Part shown: positions 1 to 9,674 of the stretch, piece by piece
Layout: every line of letters starts with the position of its first letter
Position numbering within the stretch: the stretch's first letter is position 1
Assembly (NCBI GenBank): GCA_940588625.1
Contig: CALNPU010000014.1
Span: 1-39,969, forward strand
Direction: 5' to 3'
DNA from: an uncultured Caballeronia sp.
GTDB lineage: Bacteria; Pseudomonadota; Gammaproteobacteria; Burkholderiales; Burkholderiaceae
Length of the DNA stretch: 39,969 bases
The notes under the pieces: model-generated
Told to the model about the DNA's origin: nothing
Seen by the model: only the letters and a program-made list of their open reading frames with translations
Databases searched by the model: none
Translations under genes and position numbers: made by a program

Positions 1-109
1 CGTACCATGCGGACTGCACGTTCCCGGACCTCGGCAGAAAACTGGTTCGACTTGTTCGCGGCTCCATTCTCTCAAGAGTCCGAGCCTCCACCAAACTCGG
101 AACGGTTCA
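1..109 (-). mobile_element. IS3-family insertion sequence, 5' end only (cut by window edge)
   Basis: Read on the minus strand, the segment starts at 109 with a terminal-repeat-like TGAACCGTTCCGAGTTTGG. It soon runs into a reading frame ending in NQFSAEVRERAVRMV, a hallmark of the N-terminus of IS3-family OrfA, the small HTH subunit of the transposase. Only the left terminal repeat and about 18 OrfA codons are inside the window. No in-frame ATG is visible just before the conserved stretch, and a TGA lies upstream in frame, so the start is either non-canonical or lost. The element is inserted inside a GNAT acetyltransferase gene, whose reading frame stops at the junction. The family is recognised from the protein motif; the exact IS name is not claimed. 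Confidence 0.7.
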
Positions 110-289
110 ATGCGTTTCACGTTCCGCCGACATCTCGTGATCGAGAAAATCGTCCGGAAGGATTCCGCGATACGCCGACGCCCAACTTTGCGCGTGCATG
201 CCCGCAATGAACTGCGCGTCGGCAGACGTCGCTGGCCGCAGTCTGAAGGGCCATGATGCGTCATGAAATGTAGGCTTATAGATAGACAT
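110..289 (-). pseudogene. GNAT-family N-acetyltransferase, truncated by IS insertion
   Basis: About 60 codons of an N-terminus remain, with the GNAT start pattern LRPATSADAQFIAGMHAQSW followed by ASAYRGILPDDFL. GNAT proteins transfer an acetyl group from acetyl-CoA to an amine; the substrate here is unknown. ATG at 289 is preferred to the in-frame TTG at 295. The frame ends exactly where the IS3-type terminal repeat begins (TGA at 107-109), so the acetyl-CoA-binding core is missing and the remnant cannot be active. The rest of the gene may lie beyond the IS, outside the window. Confidence 0.7.
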
Positions 290-571
290 ATGCAATGAAA
301 TTCTAAGATGCTTTTACACGCACATACACAATGTTCCGAGTAGGCGAATTTCACTTTCCCACTGTAACATTGGCTTCGTGCATGGTTTTAGCGTGACTGT
401 GTTAACGCGGTTATCCGGTGCGCGTTCGCATCATTTTGAGTATTTTTCGCCGGTTTGAGCACGGCGAAGCTTACACAGGCATCCGGTGCAGTGCTATCGG
501 GTCGTCGTCAACATCTGGTCGATCCACGGCGCATCAGCAGCGGAATCCGGCCACCGTTTTTAGAGATAGTC
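290..571. other. Intergenic region between divergent GNAT remnant and MFS pseudogene
   Basis: This AT-richer stretch between two divergently transcribed pseudogenes should hold both promoters. I see no coding sequence I recognise, no strong inverted repeat and no convincing -35/-10 pair. A frame open upstream of 572 gives no family-like sequence, so the MFS start is placed at 572. Confidence 0.5.
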
Positions 572-1861
572 ATGTCCAGCCCGTCACATGCAACGCCCGC
601 GAACGATTCGAAGGCGAAGTCCGTGTTCCGCGTTGTCAGCGGCAATTTCCTCGAAATGTACGACTTCATGGTCTATGGCTATTACGCCTCGGCCATTGCC
701 AAGACCTACTTCCCGAGCGGCAACGAATTCGCGTCGCTGATGCTCGCGTTGTCCGTGTTTGGTGCTGGTTTCCTGATGCGGCCGATCAGTGCAATCGTGC
801 TTGGCGCGTACATCGATCATCACGGCCGGCGCAAGGGCCTGATCTTCACGCTGACCATGATGGCCATCGGCACCTTGCTGGTTGCGGTGATTCCGGGCTA
901 CGCGACTATCGGCGTTCTTGCGCCGATCATCGTGTTGCTCGGGCCTCTGCTGCAAGGGTTTTCGGCCGGGGTAGAGCTCGGCGGCGTCTCGGTGTATCTC
1001 TCCGAGATCGCGACCAAGGGCAACAAGGGCTTCTACTGTTTCGTGGCAATCCGGTAGTCAGCAAGTGGCCGTGGTGTTTGTTGCATTGATCGGCGTTGGC
1101 ATGAGCCGCATCCTGCCGCCTGACCAGATGACGTCGTGGGGATGGCGCGTGCCGTTCATCATCGGCTGCCTGATCGTGCCGTTCCTGTTCATCATTCGCC
1201 GTTCGCTGCAGGAAGCTGAAGAGTTTCTCACACGCAAGCACCATCCGAAGATGGGCGAGATCATGAAGTCGATGATTTTGAACTGGGGCGTCGTGCTCGC
1301 CGGCATGGTCATGGTCATCATGACCACCGTGTCGTTCTACATGATCATGGCTTACACGCCGGCCGACCTTCGGTAAAGAAGTGCTGAGCTTTCTTCCATC
1401 GACGCGCTGGTGGTGACGGTGTTCGTCGGCTTGTCGAATCTTGTCTGGCTGCCGTTCTCGGGTGCGTTGTCTGACCGCGTCGGACGCCGTCCGGTACTGC
1501 TATTCTTCACGGTCCTGACCATCCTCACGTCGTATGCGAGCGTGCAGTGGCTGGTTGCCGCTCCGTCGTTCCTGCGCTTGCTTGGTGTGGAACTGTGGCT
1601 TTCGTTCCTGTACGGCAGCTACAACGGTGCAATGGTTGTTGCGCTCACCGAAGTCATGCCGGTCGAAGTACGTACACAGGATTTTCGCTGGCGTATAGCC
1701 TGGCGACGACGATTGGCGGCTTCACGCCGGCTATCATCTCCACGTACCTGATTCGTGTGACCGGCAACAAGGCGGCGCCGGGCGCGTGGATGGCCATTGC
1801 CGCGGTCTGCGGGTTGATCGCAACACTCATTCTGTATCGATCCACGGAAGCGCACAGCTAG
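572..1861 (+). pseudogene. MFS metabolite:H+ symporter, citrate/tricarballylate type, frameshifted
   Basis: Read across frames this is a 12-TM major facilitator of the MHS family. The N-terminal part ([20 protein letters not shown], then DHHGRRKGL in the loop after TM2) matches citrate-proton symporters. Membrane segments continue through 1065-1376 and 1410-1858 in other frames. Visible lesions are: an extra T at about 1039-1041; a perfect 4-bp tandem duplication of gccg at 1358-1365 with a compensating 1-bp loss near 1392, which leaves stops between them; and a 1-bp loss near 1677. The protein would have taken up a tri- or dicarboxylate across the inner membrane. It ends just before a strong terminator. 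Substrate is inferred from family resemblance only. Confidence 0.8.
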
Positions 1862-1895
1862 TACAAGACCGCCTGATCTTGCGGGCTTTGAAACT

Positions 1896-1927
1896 AAAAA
1901 TCCCTCGCTATTCGCGAGGGATTTTTT
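1896..1927 (+). terminator. Rho-independent terminator after MFS pseudogene
   Basis: A perfect 8-bp stem (tccctcgc at 1901-1908 pairing with gcgaggga at 1914-1921) has a 5-nt loop, A-rich sequence before it and a run of T after it. The A/T flanks could let it work in both directions, also ending the convergent TPR gene. Confidence 0.85.
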
Positions 1928-1963
1928 CTTGTGCGTTCAATGTTTTTTGACGCTATTCCCGCT

Positions 1964-3524
1964 TTACGAAGCCCCTATTGCACTCGCCACGCGCCCAATC
2001 ACGTCGTCCCATGCACCGGGTTTCGGTTGCCGGAATAAGAGGGCTTTCGGGTACCACGGGGTTGATGCGGTATCGATACCCCAGCGCCAGTCCGCGGCGA
2101 ACGGCAGCATCAGCCATAACGGTTTTCCCAGCGCGCCAGTCAGGTGAGCGAGGGCGGTATCGACGGACACCACGCCCACGCCATCCAGCCGATCCACGAT
2201 CACGGCTGTATCCGCGAAATTCTCAAGCTTGCCTTCGAGCCGCTGAATGAAGCGCGCATGCGGATGGGTATCGAGGAACGAGCACTCTGCCTCTGTCAGC
2301 GCGGGCTGCAGCACAATCCAGTCGATGCCTCCCAGCTTGAACAACGGTTCAAGCTGGCCAAGCGGCGCCGAGCGTGTTTCGCCCGGCTGAATGCGCCCGG
2401 ACCATGCAATACCCAGCTTGCGTTTCGACTGACCGCCGAGCGAGCCGCGCCACTTCTTCCGGTACGCAGTCGGTACCACGAGATACGGCGTGCGTGCCGG
2501 CACTTCCTCGGCATTCGATACACCCAGCGCCAGCGGCAAGCTTAGCAACGGCGAGAACGCGTCTGCATCGACGGGCGTAGTTGCATTAGCCCGGCTCATC
2601 AGCAAGACGCCCGCCGTGTGCGCCACAGGCTCCAGCAGCGCGACGAGTTCCGGCTGCACTTCCAGCACGATCTGTCCGATGAGCTTGGCCGCGAACGGAA
2701 TGAAACGGACGAACTGCAAGGTATCGCCGAAACCTTGTTCCGCGCGAATCCACAGCGTCCGGCGCGGGAGCGGCTTGCCTTTCCAGCTCGGCATTAAGGA
2801 GGGCAGCGTAATGCTGCCCGGGGTACGCAGGCGCCCATTCGTAGGCGGCGAGGCCAGGCGTGTAATTGCCCAGTGCCAGCAGCGTCAGCGCCCGGTTCAG
2901 ATTTGCCGGGGCAAGGCCGGGATCGAGGCGCAAAGCCTGGTCGAAGGCACGCAGCGCAGGTTTGTGTGCACCGAGCGCCAAATGCGCATTACCAAGGCCA
3001 AGCCATGCAACGCCGTACTTCCGATCTAGCCTGACCGCGCGCTCGAATTGTGGCAACGCTGCCTCATGCGAGCCGATAGCGGCAAGCGCATGACCCAGGC
3101 CGAAATGTGCCGGCGCGAATTGCGGGTGCATGCGCAGCGCTTTTTCGAAGGCGTCGGCGGCGTCTTCATGGCGGCCCGCCGCCGCGTACGCATTGCCTAG
3201 GTTGTACTGCGCAAGCGAAAAATCGGGTTGCAGATGCAGCGCGTTGCGGAATCGCTCAATGGCGTCGTCGATCCGGCCCAGCGCTTTCAGCGCGTTGCCA
3301 AGGTTGAGCTGCAGACCGGCGTCGGCGGGGCGCAGGTCCACCGCGCGACGCACCAGTTCGGCTGCTTCCGCGTGCTGGCCTTGTTGATGGCGCAGCACGC
3401 CGAGCAGATGAAGTGCGTCAACGTGGGAGGGCTCTGCGGCAAGCGCGGCCTGATAGTCGCGTTCCGCTTCGGTGAGGCGGCCATCGCGATGTGCCGCGAA
3501 GCCACGCGCAAAAACTGTATCCAT
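1964..3524 (-). pseudogene. TPR-repeat protein with glycosyltransferase-like C-terminal domain, single frameshift
   Basis: The first about 230 residues (from ATG at 3524) are tandem tetratricopeptide repeats with the usual G/A/Y/P spacing, such as FSLAQYNLGNAYAAAGRHED. The second half, in another frame (to 1964), contains RTLWIRAEQGFGDTLQFVRF and later GKPLWLMLPFAADWRWG, typical of TPR proteins whose C-terminus resembles heptosyl- or O-GlcNAc-transferases. The frames join if one G is removed from the ccc run at 2834-2836 (plus-strand lettering). Such proteins often act in glycan or flagellin modification, but no partner gene is nearby. With a single 1-bp lesion, a sequencing error cannot be excluded for this gene. 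Confidence 0.75.
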
Positions 3525-3651
3525 TGAGGAAAATCGAATGCAAACGCCGCATTTTTACACACGTTTGCCGCTGATCACGAATTTTGCATTGACGCGCTCG
3601 GATTCATTTCTGTAACATATTAACACTTTTTCATGTGTTGGCCGATCTATT

Positions 3652-3979
3652 TTGTCCCTTCCCTTTGTAGCAACCGATGAGCGGGTTGTTCCGCTCGCTG
3701 ACCTGTTCCGCCTGCTGGGCGATCCCACGCGCTTGCGGATTGTGCTGACGTGCGTCGAGCGGCGCTGCGCGGTGGGGGTAATAGCGGAATCGCTGGGATT
3801 GTCGGCGTCGCTGGTCAGCCATCACCTGCGTTTATTGCGGGCCGCGGATCGTACGCGCCGAGCGTGAAGGCAAGCAGGTTTTCTATCTCGCCGCCGATAA
3901 CCACATCAGCGGCATATTGGCCGAATTGCTCGAGCACGTCGCCGAGCCGCAGGCCGACTTCCGACCGGATAACGAATAA
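3652..3979 (+). pseudogene. ArsR-family metal-sensing repressor, frameshifted
   Basis: The frame from TTG 3652 gives a winged-helix repressor: PLADLFRLLGDPTRLRIVLT, then ASLVSHHLRLLR, the DNA-recognition helix. Near 3845-3850 the frame is lost and a stop appears at 3865. The expected continuation (RIVRAEREGKQVFYLAADNH) is found in another frame and ends at TAA 3977-3979. That TAA directly touches the ATG of the cation-efflux gene, so the two were one operon, with the regulator presumably controlling the transporter in response to metal. The start codon is uncertain; no ATG is in frame. Confidence 0.8.
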
Positions 3980-5032
3980 ATGGAACCTCAATCGAAGCAC
4001 CCGCACGAGCACGCGGATGGTCATGAGCACGAGGATGACCAGGACCACGCTCATGACCATGATGACCACAGCCACAAGCATGAGCAAGGTCACGCGCATA
4101 ACCACGGCGCTGGCGGACACCATCACGCGCCCCAGGCAGGACAGGGCCGCGTGTTCGTGATCGCGGTCGGGCTGAACATGCTGATCATGGTGGTGCAAGC
4201 CGTTTACGGTTTCCTCGCTCATTCCACCGCGCTGCTCGCCGACGCGGGCCACAATCTCTCCGATGTCCTCGGCCTGCTGCTCGCCTGGGGCGCTGTCTGG
4301 CTCGGCACGCGCAAACCCTCGGAGCGCTACACCTTCGGACTAGGCAGCTCGTCAATACTTGCACCGCTCGCCAATGCCGCGCTGTTGCTGTTCGCGTGCG
4401 GCGCGATCATGCTCGAAGCCGTGCAGCGCCTGCTGAATCCTGCGCCTGTCGCGGGCCTGGATGTGTTTATCGTTGCAACGCTCGGCATGGTCGTGAACGG
4501 TTTCTCGGCATGGCTCTTCATGCGCGGCAGCAAGGAGGACCTGAACGTTCGCGGCGCCTTCCTGCACATGGCTGCCGACGCCGGTATCTCCGCGGCGGTT
4601 GCTATCAGCGGCCTCGTGATCCTGTTTATCGGCGCTAACTGGCTCGATCCGGTAATGAGCATTGTGGTGGTCGGCGTGATCGTGGTGGGCACGTGGGGTC
4701 TCGGCCGCGACGCCATGCGCCTCGCGATGAGCGCGGTTTCGCCGGGCGTGGACAAGCCGGGTATCGAACGGTATCTGGCGGATGTGCCGGGCGTCACCGA
4801 TGTCCACGATCTCCACGTCTGGGCGCTGTCCACCACGGAGAACGCAATGACGGCGCATCTGGTGATGCCGGACGGCCATCCCGGCGATGGTTTCGTGGAC
4901 GGCATCGTGGCGACCCTGCGCCGCGATCACGCGATGAACCACGCCACGCTGCAGGTGGAACGGGGCACGACGGAGCATCGTTGCGCGCTGCACGAACATT
5001 CGCCAGCGCAGCCTCGGGCCCACACGCATTGA
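3980..5032 (+). CDS. Cation diffusion facilitator (Zn/Co/Ni/Cd efflux)
   Basis: This 350-residue inner-membrane antiporter of the CDF family exports divalent metals in exchange for protons. Residues 1-50 are a cytosolic histidine/aspartate-rich tail. Six membrane segments follow, with the two metal-site motifs HxxxD at H91-D95 (after LLADAG) and H196-D200. The C-terminal cytoplasmic domain starts near 265 and includes DVHDLHVWALS. Length is normal for the His-rich CzcD/DmeF type. The ATG touches the stop of the broken ArsR gene. With the repressor damaged, expression may be constitutive, or driven only by what is left of the promoter. The metal cannot be assigned from sequence alone. The gene is intact. 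Confidence 0.9.
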   Translation: MEPQSKHPHEHADGHEHEDDQDHAHDHDDHSHKHEQGHAHNHGAGGHHHAPQAGQGRVFVIAVGLNMLIMVVQAVYGFLAHSTALLADAGHNLSDVLGLLLAWGAVWLGTRKPSERYTFGLGSSSILAPLANAALLLFACGAIMLEAVQRLLNPAPVAGLDVFIVATLGMVVNGFSAWLFMRGSKEDLNVRGAFLHMAADAGISAAVAISGLVILFIGANWLDPVMSIVVVGVIVVGTWGLGRDAMRLAMSAVSPGVDKPGIERYLADVPGVTDVHDLHVWALSTTENAMTAHLVMPDGHPGDGFVDGIVATLRRDHAMNHATLQVERGTTEHRCALHEHSPAQPRAHTH

Positions 5033-5098
5033 GTAAGCGGTTGTTCGGACGAGGCGACCGGCGTACACTTGGCACTGTGCAGTTTGAGGGAGACGCGC

Positions 5099-6721
5099 AT
5101 GCTCGCGCAGACGTCGAATCGACACAAAGCAAAGTCCTCGATGTGCCGCTGGTTCTGATCGCCGGCGCCAGTCCGACAGGCCTCGCCGCTGCGATGAGTT
5201 TGTCCCGTGCCGACATTCCGGTACGTCTCATCGACAAAGCCCCCGAACTCTCGCTATGGTCGCGCGCCATTGGCATCCAGGCACGCACGCTTGAACTCTT
5301 CGAGCAGCATCGGTTGGTTGAGCCGTTTCTCGAACTAGCGCATCGGGCGAGTGTCGCGAACCTCTATTCGAACGGTCAGCGCCTCGCGCGGCTCAACTTC
5401 GATTCCTTGCAAACGCGGTATCCGTATCTGCTGTTCCTCGATCAATCCGTCACCGAACGCCTGATGACGGAGCGCCTTGCGTCGTTCGGCGTACGCATTG
5501 AACGAGGCGTGGAATTGATGCGTTTCCGGCAAGGATCGGCGGGGCTGGAGGCGGCCCTGTGGTATCGGAACGGCGCTGAAGAATCCATTCGCCCGTCTTA
5601 TATGATCGGCGTGGATGGTGCGCACAGCACGGTACGGCATGGTCTGGACATTGAGTTCATCGGTAAGACCTTCGAGCAAATTTTTCTGCTTGCCGATCTT
5701 CACGTCGACACTGAATGGCCCGACGACGAATTCCATATCTTCACGTCCGGTGAGGGAATTGGGACCTAGTTTCCGATGGGCGGCGGCCGCGCGCGCCTGA
5801 TCGCGGACAAGCGCGCGACGTCCGGCGCGACTGCGAATGACGCCGCGAAGTTCGGAAGAAATTGCTGCGTCGCGCTCGACGATTGCAGCGCGATTATCGA
5901 GCGTCGCATTTATCATCGTGTGACGGCGACGAGCCTCCAGTGGTCGTCATGTTTTCATCTGAATAACCGGATGGTTGACCGGCTGTGTTCGGGCCGCATT
6001 TTTCTCGCCGGCGATGCCACGCATGTCCATAGTCCGGCCGGCGCGCAGGGCATGAACACGGGCATTCAGGAGGCATTTAACCTCGGTGGAAGATTGCGCG
6101 GATGCTGGCCGGGGTTGCGCCGGATCGTTTGCTGGATACGTACCACGACGAGCGTCATCCGATCGAGCGCAAAGTGCTGCGGCAATCCAGTTTCATGACG
6201 CAAATGGCCGCTGCGGAGCATGGGCCGATGAAGCTGATCCGCGATCACGTGATGCCTGCGTTATCGGCGATCAGCCCGTTGCGCGATGCTGCCACGGTCA
6301 GCGAGTTGTCGATCCAATACCGGCGCAGTCCGCTGACGCTGGATCGCTCGCTCGACGGTGGTCCGCGAGCGGGCGACCGTGCACCGGACGCGTGGGTGCA
6401 TGTGTTGTATGGTCCGCTGGACGGGCGCCGGGTGTGGGCTGTCTGTTCGATCTCCACGATCCGGCGTGTTTCTCGTTGTTCCTGCTCGTGAGCCCGTCGC
6501 CGGAAGACGATATTGCGCTGGCGCTCGCGACGCTCACCATCGCGCATGCTGTACGCGATAAGGATTTGGATGAGCTCGCGGTGTTGGTGGAAGAAGTGTT
6601 GCCGAATACCGCGCGCGTGTGGCATATCACCGACAGCGACAGTGCGCCGTCGGATACGCAGGCGCTGCTGTGGCATTGCGAAACATGGTTCGGTTCGACG
6701 CAGCCGAGAGGGGAGGAGTGA
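5099..6721 (+). pseudogene. FAD-dependent aromatic monooxygenase (PheA/TfdB type), multiply disrupted
   Basis: Frames joined together give a flavoprotein hydroxylase of the type that hydroxylates phenolic or polyketide rings using NAD(P)H. The N-terminal FAD fold is VLIAGASPTGLAAAMSLSRA; the middle glycine of GxGxxG is Ser here. Then come MIGVDGAHSTVR (DG motif) and FLAGDATHVHSPAGAQGMNT (GD motif). Lesions: the likely ATG at 5099 is out of frame with the FAD domain; an in-frame TAG lies at 5767-5769; and small frameshifts lie near 5811, 6090 and 6433. The last frame ends at 6721, ten bases from the convergent fdsA stop. Substrate unknown. Confidence 0.8.
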
Positions 6722-6983
6722 GGTGAGGGGTTAGGCCACCATCGCCCCCGCCGGCGTCACCGCCGCCACTGTCGAATCACGCAACTGGAGAAACTCCAAC
6801 TGCTGCGTATTGAAGCGCGAAGAATCCTTCTGCCATTGCGACGGCTGTTCCACCGGCATGACCTGCACGGCCGTCACTTTGTACTCGGGACAATTCGTGG
6901 CCCAATCGGAGGAGTCGGTTGTGATCACGTTCGCGCCGGATTTAGGGAAGTGGAACGTCGTGTACACTACGCTCGGCTGCATC

Positions 6984-7005
6984 CGCTCAGTGAACGCTCA
7001 GTGAA
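6984..7005. repeat. 11-bp perfect tandem duplication inside fdsA
   Basis: The unit cgctcagtgaa occurs twice in succession (6984-6994 and 6995-7005). Related proteins need only one copy to read LRAKITERMQP, so the duplication is a frameshifting insertion. Confidence 0.9.
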
Positions 7006-9014
7006 TCTTCGCGCGCAGCACGGTCTGCCCGGCACGCGATTCAATCCCGACCCAGTTGTCCGCCTTGATACCGCGCTCTTCAGCATCATGCGGATGAATC
7101 CAGCCGGTCCTCTTCGTGCCAGCGTGAGTTCTCCGTAAGCCGCGTCTGCGCGCCCACGTTGTACTGCGACAGGATGCGGGCCCGTCGTCAGCAGCAGCGG
7201 ATATTTGCGCGTGACCGTCTCCGGCGTCGCGATGAACTTCGTGATGACGAAGCGACCCTTGCCGCGCACGAATTCGTCGATGTGCATTGTCGGCGTGCCA
7301 TCCGGCGCTTGCGCATTGCATGGCCACTGGATGCTGCCGAGCTCATCGAGGCGTTTGTACGACACGCCGGTGAACGTGGGCGTGAGGTGAGGCGCGCGAT
7401 CTCGTCCATGATCTGCGATGGATGCGTGTAGTTCATTTCATAACCGAGCGCGCGGGCAAGCTTGATCGTGACTTCCCAGTCAGCCAGACCCGCCAGCGGC
7501 GGCATGACCTTGCGCACGCGCGAGATACGGCGTTCAGCGTTGGTGAAAGTGCCATCTTTTTCGAGGAACGATGAGCCTGGCAGGAATACGTGCGCGTACT
7601 TGGCGGTCTCGTTCAGGAAGATGTCCTGCACAACGATGCACTCCATTGACGACAAAGCCTTCGCCACGTGCTGCGTATTCAGATCGGATTGAACGATGTC
7701 CTCGCCCTGGCAGTAGAGGCCAAGGAAGCTGCCGTGAACGGCGGCATCGAACATGTTCGATACGCAGGCCCGGCTCCGATTGCAGCTTGACGCTCCACCA
7801 TGCGTCTTCGAACAACGCGCGCAATGCCGCGTCGCTGATATGACGACAAACCCGGCAGCTCATGTGGGAACGAACCCATGTCGCACGAACCCTGCACGTT
7901 GTTCTGACCACGCAGCGGATTCATGCCGACGCCTTCACGGCCCACGTTGCCGGTGGCCATCGCGAGGTTCGCGATGGCCATGACCGTCGTTGAGCCTTGC
8001 GCGTGTTCCGTCACGCCCAGGCCGTAGTAGATCGCACCGATTGCGCCGGCACGCCGGTAACGGCTTCCATCGCTTCGGGCGAATTCTCTTCGAGGGCTAT
8101 GAAGTCGCGCCATTGCTGGAACGCACGCGTGTCGCAGCGCTCCGCGACAAAATTCCTTCCCAGGCCTTCGTCATGAGTATGCGCGAGCGCGTTGACCATG
8201 GCGACGTTCGTGCCGGGCCGCAAAGCCAGATGATGTGACGCCTTCACGTGAGGCGTATTCACGATATAGATACGGCGAGGATCGACCACGATCAGTTGCG
8301 CGCCTTCACGCACACGCCGCTTCAGCCGCGATGCAAACACAGGGTGGGCCATCGGTCGGATTCGCTCCGATCACTACAATCACATCGGCTTTTTCGAAGG
8401 ACGCGAAGGTCTGCGTTCCGGCGGATTCCCCCAGCGTGGTCTTCAGGCCATAACCGGTCGGCGAGTGACAAACACGGGCACAGTTATCGACATTGTTGTT
8501 GCCGAACGCCGCGCGCACGAGCTTCTGCACGAGGTGGGTTTCCTCGTTCGTGCATCTCGGCGATGTAATCCCGCCAATCGAATCCACGCCATGCTTGTCC
8601 TGGATGCGACGGAATTCGCTGGCCGTGTACGAGAGCGCTTCGTCCCAGCTTACTTCGCGTCACGGATCAGTAATCTTGGCGCGGATCATCGGCTTGGTGA
8701 TGCGGTCCTTGTGCGTGGCATAGCCCCATGCAAAGCGGCCTTTGACGCATGCGTAACCATCGTTTGCCTGGCCGTTCTTGTTCGGCACCATGCGCACGAC
8801 TTCGCTGCCCTTTATCTTGGCCTTTAGCGAACAGCCGACGCCGCAATACGCGCACGTTGTCACGACCGAATGCTCGGGCTGGCCGAGCATGATCACGGTT
8901 TTTTCCTGGAGCGTCGCGGGCGGGCAAGCGGCCACGCACGCACCGCACGACACGCATTCGGACTCCATGAACGGCTGGTTTTCACTCGCGGCCACGCGCG
9001 ATTCGAAACCCCGT

Positions 9015-9058
9015 CACGCAATAGTCAGCGCGAACGCACGCAATAGTCAGCGCGAACG
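9015..9058. repeat. 22-bp perfect tandem duplication inside fdsA
   Basis: Two identical 22-bp units (9015-9036 and 9037-9058) lie where related FdsA proteins have one copy of the coding sequence for ...GTFALTIA... . Since 22 is not a multiple of three, the second copy breaks the frame. Confidence 0.9.
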
Positions 9059-9674
9059 TACCTTGCGTTTCCTCGCACGCGCACACATCGATTGCAGACG
9101 ATGCACTTCGACGCGTCGTAGGCGAAATACGGATTCGATTCGTCCTTCTTTTCCTTCAGGTGATTCGCACCTTCGTAGCCGTAGTGGACCTCGCGCAAGC
9201 CGACCACACCGGCCATGTCCTGCAACTCGCAGTCGCCGTTGGCGGGGCAGGTGAGACAGTCGAGCGTGTGATCGGAGATATACAACTCCATCACGTTCTT
9301 GCGCAGCGACTGCAGCTTGGTTGTCTGCGTGCGCACTTTCATCCCGGCTTCCACTGGCGTGGTACACGACGCCGGATACTCGCGCTTGCCTTCAATTTCA
9401 ACCAGGCACAGACGGCACGAACCGAACGGCTCAAGCGAATCCGTCGCGCAGAGTTTCGGGACGTTCACGCCGGCTTCGATCACCGCGCGCATCACCGACG
9501 TTCCGGCCGGCACCGGCACCGAGGTACCGTCGATGTCGAGGCGTCACGTCGATATCCGCATGACGCAGCGGCGTGCCGTAGTCGGTATCGTCGAAGGGGT
9601 CGCGCAGTTTCGTCTTGCACGACGCGCAATTACCGGAACCGCAGGATGAGTTGGAAATGCTAAAGCTCCTTCTT

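Larger units (their letters stand above)
6731..9658 (-). pseudogene. fdsA: NAD-dependent formate dehydrogenase alpha subunit, heavily degraded
   Basis: Pieced together, this is the about 980-residue molybdopterin, iron-sulfur subunit that oxidises formate to CO2. N-terminal NuoG-like [2Fe-2S] and 4Fe-4S domains (FGSCRLCLVEIEG, LDCLTCPANGDCELQ, CIVCNRCVR, CVSCGACVAACP) precede the catalytic domain ([39 protein letters not shown]) and a C-terminal MoCo domain ending at 6731. About a dozen lesions are visible. They include an ATT where the ATG is expected, a 22-bp tandem duplication (9015-9058), an in-frame TGA for Trp (8660-8662), extra C bases near 8350 and 7200, a roughly 40-bp loss near 8045, a 5-bp tandem duplication (7382-7391) and an 11-bp tandem duplication (6984-7005). 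It is the last gene of fdsGBA; no fdsC or fdsD follows. Confidence 0.9.
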
